A stretch of DNA of 64,000 nucleotides from GWE2-42-39 sp963668595 (GTDB taxonomy: Bacteria; Bacteroidota; Bacteroidia; Bacteroidales; Prolixibacteraceae). Under the pieces are notes generated by a model. The model saw nothing but the letters and a program-made list of their open reading frames with translations, had not been told where the DNA came from and made no database searches. Below are positions 51,491 through 60,935 of the stretch, in pieces. Position 1 is the stretch's first letter, and each line of letters opens with the position of its first letter. The position numbers were made by a program, and so were the translations under genes. Location of the stretch: positions 2,790,001 through 2,854,000 of the forward strand of contig OY764876.1 in assembly GCA_963668595.1 (NCBI GenBank). Direction: 5' to 3'.

Positions 51491-52535
51491 AGTTCACTAT
51501 TTTTTGGTCAAAACTTTTCCCTTCACTATCGAGGAATTTCGTTTTAACCGGAATATAATAAATGTTTTCTTTTAATACTTCCGGAAGTTCATCGATGTCG
51601 CGCAAACGGATAGCATCTTTCTCGGTAGTAATAATTATTTTTTCTGCTCCACTCATCGCATCAAAACGAGATACAATTTGCTGCAAATCACCTGATGTAA
51701 AGAAATGATGATCAGGAAAATGAAGCTCTTCAATATTTTTTGACAGAGTAGCGATATGTTTTTTAAGTGGCTCTGGCTGAGCAATTCCTGTCATCAGCAA
51801 AACGGAAGGAAGTGTTTTTAATGATTCGGAAAGAGCCTTTGACCCTTTCGCGAATACTGGCCGGGGAATGTCGTATTCCAAAGTCGTAAAATACAAATCC
51901 TGATACGGACGGAGATTTACGTTTTTCATGATAATTCTCCGATTAATCGGAGTTACCTCTCTCGGACACTTGGTATAAATCATCATTGTTGCTCTCCGAA
52001 CCTGTGTTTTACCTTCGCGCAGGCGCCCCAAAGGAAGCAGTCGGTCTTCCGAAATCGGGCGATTATAGTCGATCAGCAAAATATTAATTCCCGCACTTAC
52101 CTGCCGGTGCTGAAATGCATCGTCAAGCAAAATCAGGTCTGGTTGCTGCGCTTCATACAAACGCATAATTTCTTCAATCCCATGTACTCGCTTTTCATCA
52201 ACGAACACCCCTACCTGAGGAAATTTTCGTTTTATCTGTAAGGGTTCGTCGCCACAATCAGCTACGGTTGAGTCAACCAACACTTCACCAAAACCTTTGG
52301 TTTTTCGCTTGTAGCCGCGACTCAATACTGCAAGTTTAAAATCTTTCTGAAGTAAGTTGACCAAATACTCAACATGCGGAGTTTTTCCGGTTCCTCCCAC
52401 AGTAATATTTCCTACCGAGATTACCGGAATCTCAAATTCAGTCGATTTAAAAAACTTCAGATCATACATGCGATTACGGAAATAAACCGCAATGCCGTAA
52501 AAAAACGATATGGGATATAATAGAATCTTCAACAT
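51429..52535 (-). CDS. lpxK: tetraacyldisaccharide 4'-kinase
   Basis: This 368-residue kinase adds the 4' phosphate to the lipid A precursor at the inner membrane. The N-terminus is hydrophobic (LLYPISFFYGIAVYF), the P-loop is SVGNITVGGTGKTPHVEYLV around residues 40-58, and DEPLQIKRKFP, DDAFQHRQVSAG and FPDHHFFT are further family marks. Presence shows a lipid A-containing outer membrane. Its C-terminal 20 codons overlap punA in a different frame. Confidence 0.95.
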   Translation of the reverse strand: MLKILLYPISFFYGIAVYFRNRMYDLKFFKSTEFEIPVISVGNITVGGTGKTPHVEYLVNLLQKDFKLAVLSRGYKRKTKGFGEVLVDSTVADCGDEPLQIKRKFPQVGVFVDEKRVHGIEEIMRLYEAQQPDLILLDDAFQHRQVSAGINILLIDYNRPISEDRLLPLGRLREGKTQVRRATMMIYTKCPREVTPINRRIIMKNVNLRPYQDLYFTTLEYDIPRPVFAKGSKALSESLKTLPSVLLMTGIAQPEPLKKHIATLSKNIEELHFPDHHFFTSGDLQQIVSRFDAMSGAEKIIITTEKDAIRLRDIDELPEVLKENIYYIPVKTKFLDSEGKSFDQKIVNYVRENKSNRDLYKRKNQYAR

Positions 52536-52683
52536 TTGCCCGACATAAATAAAGAGTGACTAAATTAGGAAATATGAGGCAATTTCTGACTATGTTCTGA
52601 AAACAAAAGATGGAAAAACGACACCATTAAAATCAGTTGTCCGTTTCTGTGAATTCATATATAAAATTAATACATAGAACAGG

Positions 52684-54045
52684 TTACCCCTGCTCTTCCA
52701 ATTTATAAATAAACCAATCCAGATATTTATGAATTTGAGTAGTTAAAAAATAAGGCAGATTTAACAACTGATAAGCTTTTCCTTGACTTGTTGTTACCTG
52801 AGAAATTTTTAGTTCCCCAGCATAAAACCGGACTGCATATTTATGCGGACACTCATCCATGAATTGATGAAGAGAGCGCAACGTTCCTTCTTTCCCCGAT
52901 TTAACCTCAACCGGAATTAACTTTCCGTGAAAGGGAATAAGATAATCAACTTCGGCATTTGATGTTTTCTTCTCGCGAACCCAAAAGCAAAGGCTATCTA
53001 AAGTTGAATACTGTCTGGATAATAGTTCCTGACCAACTAGATGTTCGATCATTGTTCCCTGATATACCGAAAGCATATCCGATGTTCCCAATATTTCACG
53101 CTGAATTCCGACTGAAAAATTCATTAAACCAGTATCAAGCACCTGCAGGCGAGGAGATTTTTTAAGATCAGGCTGTATTGGTAATTTCGCCGAAGTAACA
53201 GGAAAAACCAATTGTAATAAAAGAGCCTTCTCTAATATACGTAGCGCCTCACTCATATCGCGCGAGCGATAGGGAGAATTTCCAAATCCCTCAAATTTAA
53301 TGCGGGTTGCAGCATTGAATAATGATGCACGAATAGCATGTCTAATATGTTGAACTTGAGATTCGCCTGTTGCATATTTTTCAACGTCATCCATGTATGA
53401 TGAAATAAGCGAGTCATAAATGGACGACAACGCCAACAGATCTCTATTCTGACTATAATTAAAAACAATCTCCGGCATTCCTCCGATAAGTGCATACGTA
53501 TGAAATAACCGAAGTAATTTTGAATGCGCAAAATTAACTAACGGAACTTTTTTTAATTGTTCCAATGCTACTGTTTCACCCATCGCATCCAGAAATTCAG
53601 GGAAAGAAGCAGGTCTGACTACTTTATATTCAACCCGCCCAACAGGGAAACTAATATTTTTATCAAAAAGCGATTCCAGCATACTCCCTGCGGCAATTAC
53701 AGCCAAACCGGGTTCTTCTTCATAAAAATATCGCAGGATCGACAAAGCCAACGGAACTTCCTGAATTTCGTCAATAAACAGAAGCGTCTGTTTTTTCTTT
53801 TCAAGAGAACAGTTTTTAATAAAAAATACGGACTGAATCAAGATTTCAATATTTGAAAACTGTTCAAAAGGCTGCCTATCTTCTGGTAATTCCAGATTCA
53901 AATAAATAAATTGATCAAAATTAGAGGCAAACTGTTTTACCAAAGTGGTTTTACCAACCTGCCTTGCTCCTCTCAATACCAATGGCTTACGATCTGTATT
54001 CCCTTGCCATCTTTCAAGTTCATAAATAATCTCTCTCTTAAACAT
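52684..54045 (-). CDS. AAA-family ATPase with DUF4143
   Basis: This 453-residue protein has an N-terminal AAA_14 ATPase (Walker A GARQVGKTTLVK near residue 26, Walker B TLLFIDEIQE, and a sensor region IAAGSMLE) followed by DUF4143, which carries PD-(D/E)xK-like residues: NAEVDYLIPFHGKLIPVEVKSG. Such ATPases are abundant in Bacteroidota, have a patchy, mobile distribution, and their function is not settled. The gene is more A+T-rich in feel than its neighbours. Directly before its ATG are two and a half copies of a 33-bp repeat that carry -7 boxes, so expression is probably special. It does not belong to an operon with lpxK or metG. Confidence 0.88.
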   Translation of the reverse strand: MFKREIIYELERWQGNTDRKPLVLRGARQVGKTTLVKQFASNFDQFIYLNLELPEDRQPFEQFSNIEILIQSVFFIKNCSLEKKKQTLLFIDEIQEVPLALSILRYFYEEEPGLAVIAAGSMLESLFDKNISFPVGRVEYKVVRPASFPEFLDAMGETVALEQLKKVPLVNFAHSKLLRLFHTYALIGGMPEIVFNYSQNRDLLALSSIYDSLISSYMDDVEKYATGESQVQHIRHAIRASLFNAATRIKFEGFGNSPYRSRDMSEALRILEKALLLQLVFPVTSAKLPIQPDLKKSPRLQVLDTGLMNFSVGIQREILGTSDMLSVYQGTMIEHLVGQELLSRQYSTLDSLCFWVREKKTSNAEVDYLIPFHGKLIPVEVKSGKEGTLRSLHQFMDECPHKYAVRFYAGELKISQVTTSQGKAYQLLNLPYFLTTQIHKYLDWFIYKLEEQG

Positions 54046-54128
54046 GTCACAAAGTTAGGGCAATTTTACCACAATTGTGTCACAAAGTTAGGGCAATTTT
54101 ACCACAATTGTGTCACAAAGTTAGGGCA
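54046..54128 (-). repeat. 33-bp tandem repeat (2.5 copies) forming the ATPase gene promoter
   Basis: Copies start at 54046, 54079 and 54112 (the last incomplete), identical where complete. On the minus strand each contains TAACTTTG (54057-54050, 54090-54083 and 54123-54116), a full match to TAnnTTTG. Between them lies the palindrome CACAATTGTG (54070-54079 and 54103-54112). The copy nearest the gene leaves 4 nt between its -7 box and the ATG, so a transcript from it would be leaderless. No -33 TTTG at normal spacing is seen. Confidence 0.85.
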
Positions 54129-54165
54129 ACTACGCTATTTGCAGGCAAACTCAATAAAAAAAATA

Positions 54166-54193
54166 AAACCGCTCTTGCGTACAAAAGCGGTTT
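54166..54193. terminator. hairpin between the ATPase promoter and metG
   Basis: AAACCGCT (54166-54173) pairs with AGCGGTTT (54186-54193). It may be an intrinsic terminator; a second small CCGC/GCGG hairpin follows near 54220. Confidence 0.5.
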
Positions 54194-54250
54194 GATATAA
54201 TAAAGTAAGCAACCGATCCGCGTAAAGCGGTACTGAGGCTTACGAAAATG

Positions 54251-54366
54251 GAAGCCTCCCCAACCCCTCCCAAAGAGGGGCTACGAAGATTTCCAATGTC
54301 AAAATTTCGTTATAAATAGCGATACCTTCTTCCGAAAGCCTTCCCTTCGGGGAGGTTTGGAGGGGC
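54251..54366. repeat. REP-like GC-rich elements downstream of metG
   Basis: Two C- and G-rich tracts stand out from the A+T-rich surroundings: 54251-54282 (CCTCCCCAACCCCTCC, then a CCCCTC/GAGGGG hairpin) and 54336-54366 (CCTTCCC/GGGGAGG hairpin then GGAGGGG). They look like opposed, degenerate copies of a short intergenic repeat of the kind seen in many Bacteroidota genomes. They lie just after the metG stop, and may stabilise or end its mRNA. Confidence 0.5.
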
Positions 54367-54368
54367 TA

Positions 54369-56402
54369 TTATCTGATTTCTGATCCGTTTTTAACTGGCG
54401 AAACCGGCGAAACAAATTTCAGCGAGCCATCAGCATCTTCGGCCATCAGGATCATTCCCTGCGACATAATTCCTTTCAGTTCACGTGGTTCCAAATTCAC
54501 CAAAATACTTACCTGTTTGCCAATCACCTCTTCCGGACTGTAATATTCAGCGATACCCGAAACAACGGTGCGTTTGTCTATTCCTGTATCGATAGTCAAT
54601 TTCAGCAACTTCTTGGTTTTTGCTACTTTTTCGGCTTCAATGATGGTTCCGGTGCGGATGTCCATCTTCATGAAATCGTCGTAAGTGCAATTTTCTTTTG
54701 CTGGCTTGGCAATAGCATTCGCTGCTTCATTTGCTTTTTTGGTATCAAGCAATTTCTGCACTTGCGCATCAATGGTTGCATCTTCAATTTTCTCGAACAA
54801 CAATTCAGGCGTATTCACTTTATGTCCGGCAACCAATAAATCGGTACGTCCCAACTGTGCCCAATCGAGTTTTTCGAGATTGATAAAACCGCGCAGTTTA
54901 TTCATGCTGAACGGCAAAAATGGCTGAAGCATAATGGTTAGGTTGGCTGTGATCTGCAGACAAACATTCATCACTGTCTCCACCCGTTTCGGATCTGTTT
55001 TCACCACCTTCCAGGGTTCTTCGTCAGCCAAATATTTATTTCCCAAACGAGCCAAATCCATTGCCAGTTTCAAGGCCTCACGGAAACGGTAACTATCCAG
55101 ACTTTTTTCTACTTCAGCTTTAATATTTGCAATCTCGGCCAAAGCAGCCCGATCGGTTTCATTCAGTTCTCCGGCTGCGGGAATTACCCCTTCGTAATAT
55201 TTTTGAGTAAGTACCAGCGCACGATTCACAAAGTTGCCTAACACAGCAACCAGTTCGTTATTGTTTCGTGCCTGATAATCTTTCCATGTAAAATCGTTGT
55301 CTTTCGTTTCCGGGGCATTGGCTGTCAGCACATATTTCAGCACATCTTCCTTGCCCGGAAATTCGTCGAGGTATTCGTGTAACCAAACCGCCCAGTTGCG
55401 CGAAGTCGAAATTTTGTCGCCTTCAAGATTCAGGAATTCATTGGCAGGCACATTATCGGGCAGAATATACGTTCCTTCAGCTTTCAGCATGGCCGGGAAA
55501 ATAATACAGTGGAATACAATATTGTCTTTCCCAATAAAATGAACCATTTTAGTTTCAGCATCTTTCCACCATTTTTCCCACTCTGGGGTCAATTCTTTGG
55601 TTGCTGAAATATATCCGATTGGTGCATCGAACCAAACATACAGCACTTTGCCATTGGCACCATCAACCGGAACGGGCACGCCCCAATCGAGGTCGCGGGT
55701 TACGGCACGAGGCTGCAAGCCACTATCGATCCACGATTTACACTGTCCATACACATTGGTTTTCCATTCTTTGTGGCCTTCCAAAATCCATTCTTTCAAC
55801 CATCCTTCGTATTGATCGAGCGGCAAATACCAGTGTTTGGTTTCCTTCATCACCGGCGGATTTCCACTCAGAGTCGATTTCGGGTTAATCAGATCAGTCG
55901 CATTCAACGAAGTTCCGCAGGCTTCGCACTGGTCGCCATACGCACGTTCGTTGCCACACTTCGGACAAGTACCGGTAATATAGCGGTCGGCCAAAAACTG
56001 TTTAGCTTCCTCATCGTAATATTGTTCGCTTGTTTTTTCAATAAACTTGCCTTCGTCGTACAGTTTCTTGAAAAATTCCGAAGCTGTTTCGTGATGTACC
56101 AGAGCACTGGTGCGTGAGTACACATCGAAAGAAATTCCAAACCGCTCAAACGAATCTTTAATCATGTTGTGATATTTGTCCACCACATCCTGCGGGGTCA
56201 CCCCTTCCTTCTTTGCTTTCAGTGTAATGGGCACTCCGTGTTCGTCCGAACCTCCGATAAATGCTACTTCTTCGCCTTTCAGACGCAGGTAGCGGGCATA
56301 AATATCAGCCGGCACGTAAACCCCGGCAAGGTGTCCGATATGAACCGGCCCATTCGCATAAGGCAAAGCCGAAGTAATCAGCGTACGTTTGTAATTGGTC
56401 AT
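54369..56402 (-). CDS. metG: methionyl-tRNA synthetase
   Basis: This 677-residue class I aminoacyl-tRNA synthetase charges tRNA-Met. It has the HIGH motif (VHIGHLAG, residues 20-27), a zinc knuckle CPKCGNERAYGDQCEACG, the KMSKS loop as DKISTSR, and a C-terminal tRNA-binding (OB-fold) domain (FMKMDIRTGTI, then VANL-like VNLEPRELKGIMSQGMIL). The long form with the appended domain is usual in Bacteroidota and dimerises the enzyme in E. coli. No T-box is expected or seen. Confidence 0.97.
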   Translation of the reverse strand: MTNYKRTLITSALPYANGPVHIGHLAGVYVPADIYARYLRLKGEEVAFIGGSDEHGVPITLKAKKEGVTPQDVVDKYHNMIKDSFERFGISFDVYSRTSALVHHETASEFFKKLYDEGKFIEKTSEQYYDEEAKQFLADRYITGTCPKCGNERAYGDQCEACGTSLNATDLINPKSTLSGNPPVMKETKHWYLPLDQYEGWLKEWILEGHKEWKTNVYGQCKSWIDSGLQPRAVTRDLDWGVPVPVDGANGKVLYVWFDAPIGYISATKELTPEWEKWWKDAETKMVHFIGKDNIVFHCIIFPAMLKAEGTYILPDNVPANEFLNLEGDKISTSRNWAVWLHEYLDEFPGKEDVLKYVLTANAPETKDNDFTWKDYQARNNNELVAVLGNFVNRALVLTQKYYEGVIPAAGELNETDRAALAEIANIKAEVEKSLDSYRFREALKLAMDLARLGNKYLADEEPWKVVKTDPKRVETVMNVCLQITANLTIMLQPFLPFSMNKLRGFINLEKLDWAQLGRTDLLVAGHKVNTPELLFEKIEDATIDAQVQKLLDTKKANEAANAIAKPAKENCTYDDFMKMDIRTGTIIEAEKVAKTKKLLKLTIDTGIDKRTVVSGIAEYYSPEEVIGKQVSILVNLEPRELKGIMSQGMILMAEDADGSLKFVSPVSPVKNGSEIR

Positions 56403-56541
56403 CTCTTTCGAAATAAAAAGTTATCATTTTCAATTTGAAGGCAACAAAGATAGTGCTTTTTTTGAGCCATTCGGCATCGGTTTCGTTCCGAGTTTCGACT
56501 ACCTTTACAACGCAAAACAACAAACCTAAAAAAATACAAAA

Positions 56542-57027
56542 ATGAATATTAAGAAGATGTTTCTCTGTGCTGTCATCCTTTTTGCATCGGTGGTTAGCTT
56601 GCAGGCACAAATCAAAACGGGTAAACAACTGGCTAAAGAGCTTGCAGAACAGGTACAAAAAATAAGCGTTGAACAACTGAAAGAACAAATGAACTCGGGC
56701 AAAACTTTTTTCCTGATTGATATACGAACTCAGAAAGAATACGAGGCCGGACATATTGATGGAGCGACCTGGATTCCGAGAGGGAAACTTGAATTCTCGT
56801 TGCCCGAATTAACCAGCCAAACCGATGCAGTGATTGTTTTATACTGCCGATCGGGATCCAGAAGCACTTTGGCCAATTTCAGCCTGAAACAAATGGGCTA
56901 CACACATGTTTCTGATTTGGACGGAGGTTTTAGCGGCTGGCTTAAAGCAGGAATGCCCGCATTCAATATACATGGAGAATTCTCGCTACTCAACGCAGAA
57001 AAAAAAGAAAGTAGCTGGCATCAATAA
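56542..57027 (+). CDS. secreted rhodanese-like protein
   Basis: This 161-residue protein has a signal peptide (MNIKKMFLCAVILFASVVSL) and one rhodanese domain (about residues 40-140): LIDIRTQKEYEAGHIDGATW, then LYCRSGSRSTLANFSL with the active-site Cys in CRSGSRS, and DLDGGFSGWLKAGMP. Rhodaneses move sulfane sulfur or act in redox signalling; the partner in the periplasm is unknown. It runs opposite to metG with a shared upstream region and ends in a strong terminator. Confidence 0.88.
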   Translation: MNIKKMFLCAVILFASVVSLQAQIKTGKQLAKELAEQVQKISVEQLKEQMNSGKTFFLIDIRTQKEYEAGHIDGATWIPRGKLEFSLPELTSQTDAVIVLYCRSGSRSTLANFSLKQMGYTHVSDLDGGFSGWLKAGMPAFNIHGEFSLLNAEKKESSWHQ

Positions 57028-57041
57028 TTTTACAGCAAAAT

Positions 57042-57075
57042 AAAAAACCATCCAGACTGATCCGGATGGTTTTTT
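57042..57075. terminator. intrinsic terminator after the rhodanese gene
   Basis: A perfect 12-bp stem AAAAAACCATCC (57042-57053) pairs with GGATGGTTTTTT (57064-57075). It lies between converging genes. Confidence 0.88.
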
Positions 57076-57101
57076 TATTTCATTATTTAATACTTCCTAA
57101 A

Positions 57102-57707
57102 TTATCGTTTCATTACTCCGTAACAGAGAATTTTCAGAATATTGTCCACACTCTGTTCCAGATTTACCGCACTGTATTCCCCGGCAGCCAAAGGCATTTC
57201 CAGTCCTTTTATCGCAGTAGTAATTGCAATAGCAGCCAACGTAAAGTCATGAACTTCAAAGGTATTTTTTCTTACTCCTTCAATCAAAATTCGCTTAATC
57301 ATCCGAATTTCCTCCTGATGATGGCGAAGTTTAATATTCTCAATAAACTCGATAGCTGTCACATCGTTTTCCAGCGCATGATAAAAATTGGCCAAACCAC
57401 GAAAAGTTGTCAACTTGGTCAAAATGTAATCACGCAATTTTTCTACCGGATCAGTATTGCGGTTTACCACAATTTCAAGTTCGCGACGCAATACGTCCAC
57501 TTCCTTTTGAATTACCGCCTGAAACAAGTCTTCCTTGCTGCTGAAATAATAATACAATGAACTCTTCCCTTTTCGAACAGCATTGGCAATGTCATCAAGG
57601 GTTGTTTTTTTATATCCATATTTGCTGAAGATGTCCTGTGCTATTTTCAGAATATTCTCTCGGGTGGCATCCTTTTTATTTGTGCCGGATTCGTAATTCA
57701 TCGTCAT
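57102..57707 (-). CDS. TetR/AcrR-family transcriptional regulator
   Basis: This 201-residue protein has the TetR helix-turn-helix near residues 15-65 (RENILKIAQDIFSKYGYKK, TTLDDIANAVRKGKSSLYYY, FSSKEDLFQAV) and an all-helical ligand domain after it. The ligand and targets are unknown. TetR family regulators commonly act on a nearby gene; here the neighbours are rnr and the rhodanese. Both MTMNYES and MNYES starts are possible. It is transcribed after rnr on the same strand with a 63-nt gap. Confidence 0.88.
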   Translation of the reverse strand: MTMNYESGTNKKDATRENILKIAQDIFSKYGYKKTTLDDIANAVRKGKSSLYYYFSSKEDLFQAVIQKEVDVLRRELEIVVNRNTDPVEKLRDYILTKLTTFRGLANFYHALENDVTAIEFIENIKLRHHQEEIRMIKRILIEGVRKNTFEVHDFTLAAIAITTAIKGLEMPLAAGEYSAVNLEQSVDNILKILCYGVMKR

Positions 57708-57770
57708 AAAATGTACGTTTTTTAGCAGTCACCAAAGATAAGTTTTTTCGAATAAAATCAATCGCATTTT

Positions 57771-59933
57771 TTATGCGTTCTTTTTATTTCTCCTAACAAG
57801 CAAGAAGTCAAGCTGTTTCTTCTCTAAGTTAGCCCGTAAAATTTCGACTTCTACTTCATCTCCAATCTGATAGGTAACTTTCGAATGCCTGCCGATAATA
57901 CAATAATTCTTCTCATCGAAGATGTAAAAGTCGTCATCTAACTGATGTAAAGGCACCATTCCTTCGCACTTATTTTCCAATTCCACATAAATTCCCCAAT
58001 CGGTTACGCCCGAGATAACTCCCGGAAATTGTTGCCCGATTTTATCCTGCATGAACTCCACTTGTTTGTATTTAATAGAAGCCCGTTCGGCATTGGCTGC
58101 CCTGTTTTCCATATCCGACGAATGCTTACACATATCTTCGTATTTCGATGCACTGGCCGAGCGACCGTTTTGCAAATAGCGATCGAGCAAGCGATGTACC
58201 ATGATGTCGGGATACCGCCGGATGGGTGAAGTGAAATGCGTATAAAAATCGAATGCCAATCCGTAGTGCCCAATATTTCGGGTTGAATAAGCTGCTTTTG
58301 CCATGGTTCGAACGGCCAGCGTTTCAATCAGATTTTGTTCGGTTTTACCCCGCACATTATCCATCAAATTATTCATCGATTTCGAAATTGAGCCCGGAGT
58401 AGTCAGTTGAATTCCGTAGCCAAATTTATGAATGAAATTATTGAAGTTAGCCAGTTTTTCCGGGTCTGGCTTATCGTGAATACGATATACAAATGTTTTC
58501 GGTTCTTTTTTATCTGCTGGTTTTCCGATTAACTCAGCCACCTTTTTATTGGCCAGCAACATGAATTCTTCAACCAACTGATTACTCTCTTTTGCTTCTT
58601 TGAAATACACAGAAAGCGGCTTACCTGCCTCGTCAAGATTAAATTTCACCTCAACACGATCGAACGATAAGGCTCCCTTACGGAAACGATCTTTACGCAA
58701 CTTCACTGCCAGTTCGTGCAGAGTCAACACTTCTTCTTTCAAATCGCCATCTCCGGTTTCAATAATTGCCTGCGCTTCTTCGTACGCAAACCTGCGATCG
58801 GAATGAATTACAGTTCGTCCAAACCACTGATGGTGAATTGTTGCCTGTTCGTCCATTTGAAAAACGGCAGAAAAACAAAGTTTGTCTTCATTGGGGCGCA
58901 ACGAACACACGCCGTTTGACAACTTTTCGGGCAACATCGGCACTACCCGGTCAACCAAATAAACCGAAGTTGCACGTTCCAGCGCTTCGTCATCCAGAAC
59001 TGAAGCGGGAATTACGTAATACGACACATCGGCAATGTGCACACCCACTTCCCACAAGCCATTTTCAAGTTTTTGTACCGACAAGGCATCGTCGAAATCC
59101 TTCGCATCATGCGGGTCAATGGTAAAAGTGGTCACATTTCGGAAATCACGACGATTTTCAATTTCTTCCTGCGGAATTTCATCCGGAATTTTCTCGGCAG
59201 CCTTCAATACATTGTTTGGGAAACGAATTGGCAGATCGAATTCGGCCAGAATCGCATGCATTTCGGTGTCGTTTGCCCCCGCATCACCCAGTACTTCAAT
59301 AATTTCGCCAAAAGGATTTTTTGCTCTCGAAGGCCATTCGGTAATTTTCGCAATGGCCTTTTGCCCGTCTTTGGCTCCATTCAATTTATCAAGAGGAATA
59401 AACAAATCGAAGCCCACCTTTCCGGCCGGAACAAAAAATGCAAAGTTGCGCGAGCGCGACACTGTTCCTACGAAATTGGTTTTGGCACGTTCCAGAATCT
59501 CAATCACCTCTCCTTCGAGTAGCTGTTTTTTTCGGCGGGCGTACAAATAAACCTTTACTTTATCGCCTTCCATGGCATGGTTCAGATTGCGCTGACTAAC
59601 CAACACTGGCTGTCCTACTTCTTCGGAAATGACATAGCCAAATCCCTGTGGCTGTAATTCAACCGTTCCGCTAATGTACCCACCGCGCGATTTCAGTTTA
59701 TACTGACCGCGCTGTACCATCTCCAGATTCTGGCTATCAGTCAGTTCCTCCAGCGCCACATACACCAATCGTCGGTTTTCCGGATCTTTTATATTCAGAA
59801 TTGCTGCAATCTGTTTATAGTTGAATGATTTATTGGGTTGCTCGTAAAACTCAGCAAGGATGGCTTTTTTCAACCGGCTTTTATTAAAGGTTGCCGGAGC
59901 TTTATCTTTTTTGTTTTTCTTATTCTTAGCCAT
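57771..59933 (-). CDS. rnr: ribonuclease R
   Basis: This 720-residue 3'-5' exoribonuclease of the RNB family degrades structured RNA. It has N-terminal cold-shock-type OB folds (SRGGYISGTVELQPQGFGYV), the RNB catalytic block (TIDPHDAKDFDDALSVQ with metal-binding Asp residues, VHIADVSYYV, YLVDRVVPMLPEKLSNGVCS), HFTSPIRRYPDIMVHRLL, and a C-terminal S1 domain (GVISGVTDWGIYVELENKCEG). The N-terminus is very basic. It is a stand-alone gene upstream of the TetR gene. Confidence 0.96.
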   Translation of the reverse strand: MAKNKKNKKDKAPATFNKSRLKKAILAEFYEQPNKSFNYKQIAAILNIKDPENRRLVYVALEELTDSQNLEMVQRGQYKLKSRGGYISGTVELQPQGFGYVISEEVGQPVLVSQRNLNHAMEGDKVKVYLYARRKKQLLEGEVIEILERAKTNFVGTVSRSRNFAFFVPAGKVGFDLFIPLDKLNGAKDGQKAIAKITEWPSRAKNPFGEIIEVLGDAGANDTEMHAILAEFDLPIRFPNNVLKAAEKIPDEIPQEEIENRRDFRNVTTFTIDPHDAKDFDDALSVQKLENGLWEVGVHIADVSYYVIPASVLDDEALERATSVYLVDRVVPMLPEKLSNGVCSLRPNEDKLCFSAVFQMDEQATIHHQWFGRTVIHSDRRFAYEEAQAIIETGDGDLKEEVLTLHELAVKLRKDRFRKGALSFDRVEVKFNLDEAGKPLSVYFKEAKESNQLVEEFMLLANKKVAELIGKPADKKEPKTFVYRIHDKPDPEKLANFNNFIHKFGYGIQLTTPGSISKSMNNLMDNVRGKTEQNLIETLAVRTMAKAAYSTRNIGHYGLAFDFYTHFTSPIRRYPDIMVHRLLDRYLQNGRSASASKYEDMCKHSSDMENRAANAERASIKYKQVEFMQDKIGQQFPGVISGVTDWGIYVELENKCEGMVPLHQLDDDFYIFDEKNYCIIGRHSKVTYQIGDEVEVEILRANLEKKQLDFLLVRRNKKNA

Positions 59934-60089
59934 TTCTTTGGGTATTAAATTTAAAATGAAGGTAGAAAAGTTTTACTAAAAAGCAGAAAATAAGCCAATA
60001 ATATTTTCAAAGCACCCTGCATTTAACATTCCTTAATAAATCTTTTGTTTCATTTCATTTCTTTGACTCTTTTTTAGAGAAATGTTCAA

Positions 60090-60097
60090 TAGCTTTG
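60090..60097 (+). promoter_or_regulatory. putative -7 element for the barrel gene at 60123
   Basis: TAGCTTTG matches TAnnTTTG, 26 nt before the ATG at 60123. Confidence 0.45.
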
Positions 60098-60122
60098 TAT
60101 TCATCAATTAAAACTAAAAATT

Positions 60123-60812
60123 ATGAAATCCTTCACCCATCAAATTTTTGTTTCAATCATCTTGCTTTCTGTCTTTGCCATTCATCCTTTTTCCGGTAAA
60201 TCACAAGTTTCGTATGGAGTAAAAGGTGGTTTGGTAATTTCTTCGGTAGAGAAGAAAATGAAACACAATTCATCCTATTCATATAGCACACGTCCCAAAG
60301 AGGGAACACTGGCCGGCGTATGGCTATATGCCCCCAAAGTATATCGGAATATTGGTATTCAGGCCGAACTTCTGTACTCGAATAGAGGTTCAGAATATAT
60401 TACCGTCTCCAGCTATTACGGTGATGGATACTCGCCCTACGGATATGGATACGGCTATCCGTCACAAGGAAATCAACACGTACATTTTGCCAACGAATCA
60501 CTACACACCTTAAACCTGCCGCTTGCTTTCGTTTTTCGTTCCGACAAAATATTCCACCCATATGTGGGAGCAGAATTATCATACTTAATGAAGGTGAACG
60601 ACAAGCCGTCGCATTCAGACTATAAGAAATTTGGTGTTGGCGCAATTGCAGGCATACAGGCAAAACTGGCAGATAAAATTACAGCAGACCTGCGCTACAA
60701 CTACGGAATTAACTCCTACAAATCAACTCCCGGATACTCGAACGAAAAATTCAGGACACGCGGATTTGAGCTTTCGCTGGCCTATACGTTGGGAAATATG
60801 ACAAAGAAATAA
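60123..60812 (+). CDS. outer-membrane beta-barrel protein (PorT-like, OmpX-size)
   Basis: This 229-residue protein has a signal peptide (about residues 1-29, ILLSVFAIHPFSGKSQ) and eight-strand barrel patterns with aromatic ends: YGVKGGLVISSVEKK, IGIQAELLYSNRGSE, LNLPLAFVFR, HPYVGAELSYLMKVND, GVGAIAGIQAKLADKI and FELSLAYTLG. This is the outer-membrane-beta-barrel (PorT-type) family seen in many copies in Bacteroidota, usually without a known transport role. A Tyr/Gly-rich extracellular loop (YYGDGYSPYGYGYGYP) stands out. It ends in two hairpins, the second a T-rich terminator. Confidence 0.8.
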   Translation: MKSFTHQIFVSIILLSVFAIHPFSGKSQVSYGVKGGLVISSVEKKMKHNSSYSYSTRPKEGTLAGVWLYAPKVYRNIGIQAELLYSNRGSEYITVSSYYGDGYSPYGYGYGYPSQGNQHVHFANESLHTLNLPLAFVFRSDKIFHPYVGAELSYLMKVNDKPSHSDYKKFGVGAIAGIQAKLADKITADLRYNYGINSYKSTPGYSNEKFRTRGFELSLAYTLGNMTKK

Positions 60813-60879
60813 TCCTGGTTTTATAATTATTCGATATGTTTCAGAAATCAGAATGAGGAAATGCACCCCTCATTTCGCA

Positions 60880-60911
60880 AAAGAGCAGACCCTCAACGGA
60901 ATCTGCTCTTT
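60880..60911. terminator. intrinsic terminator between the barrel gene and the OsmC gene
   Basis: A perfect 10-bp stem AAAGAGCAGA (60880-60889) pairs with 60902-60911 and is followed by CTTTTTTAT. A further hairpin (AATGAGG at 60852-60858 with CCTCATT at 60868-60874) lies just upstream. Confidence 0.85.
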
Positions 60912-60935
60912 CTTTTTTATATATTTTATAAAAAT

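Noticed and set aside
54046..54128. CRISPR array
   Set aside because: The repeats are directly tandem with no unique spacers and number only two and a half; no cas gene is present.
57066..57560. A 164-codon plus-strand frame
   Set aside because: It lies wholly antisense to the TetR gene, which has strong family motifs, and shows no protein-like pattern.
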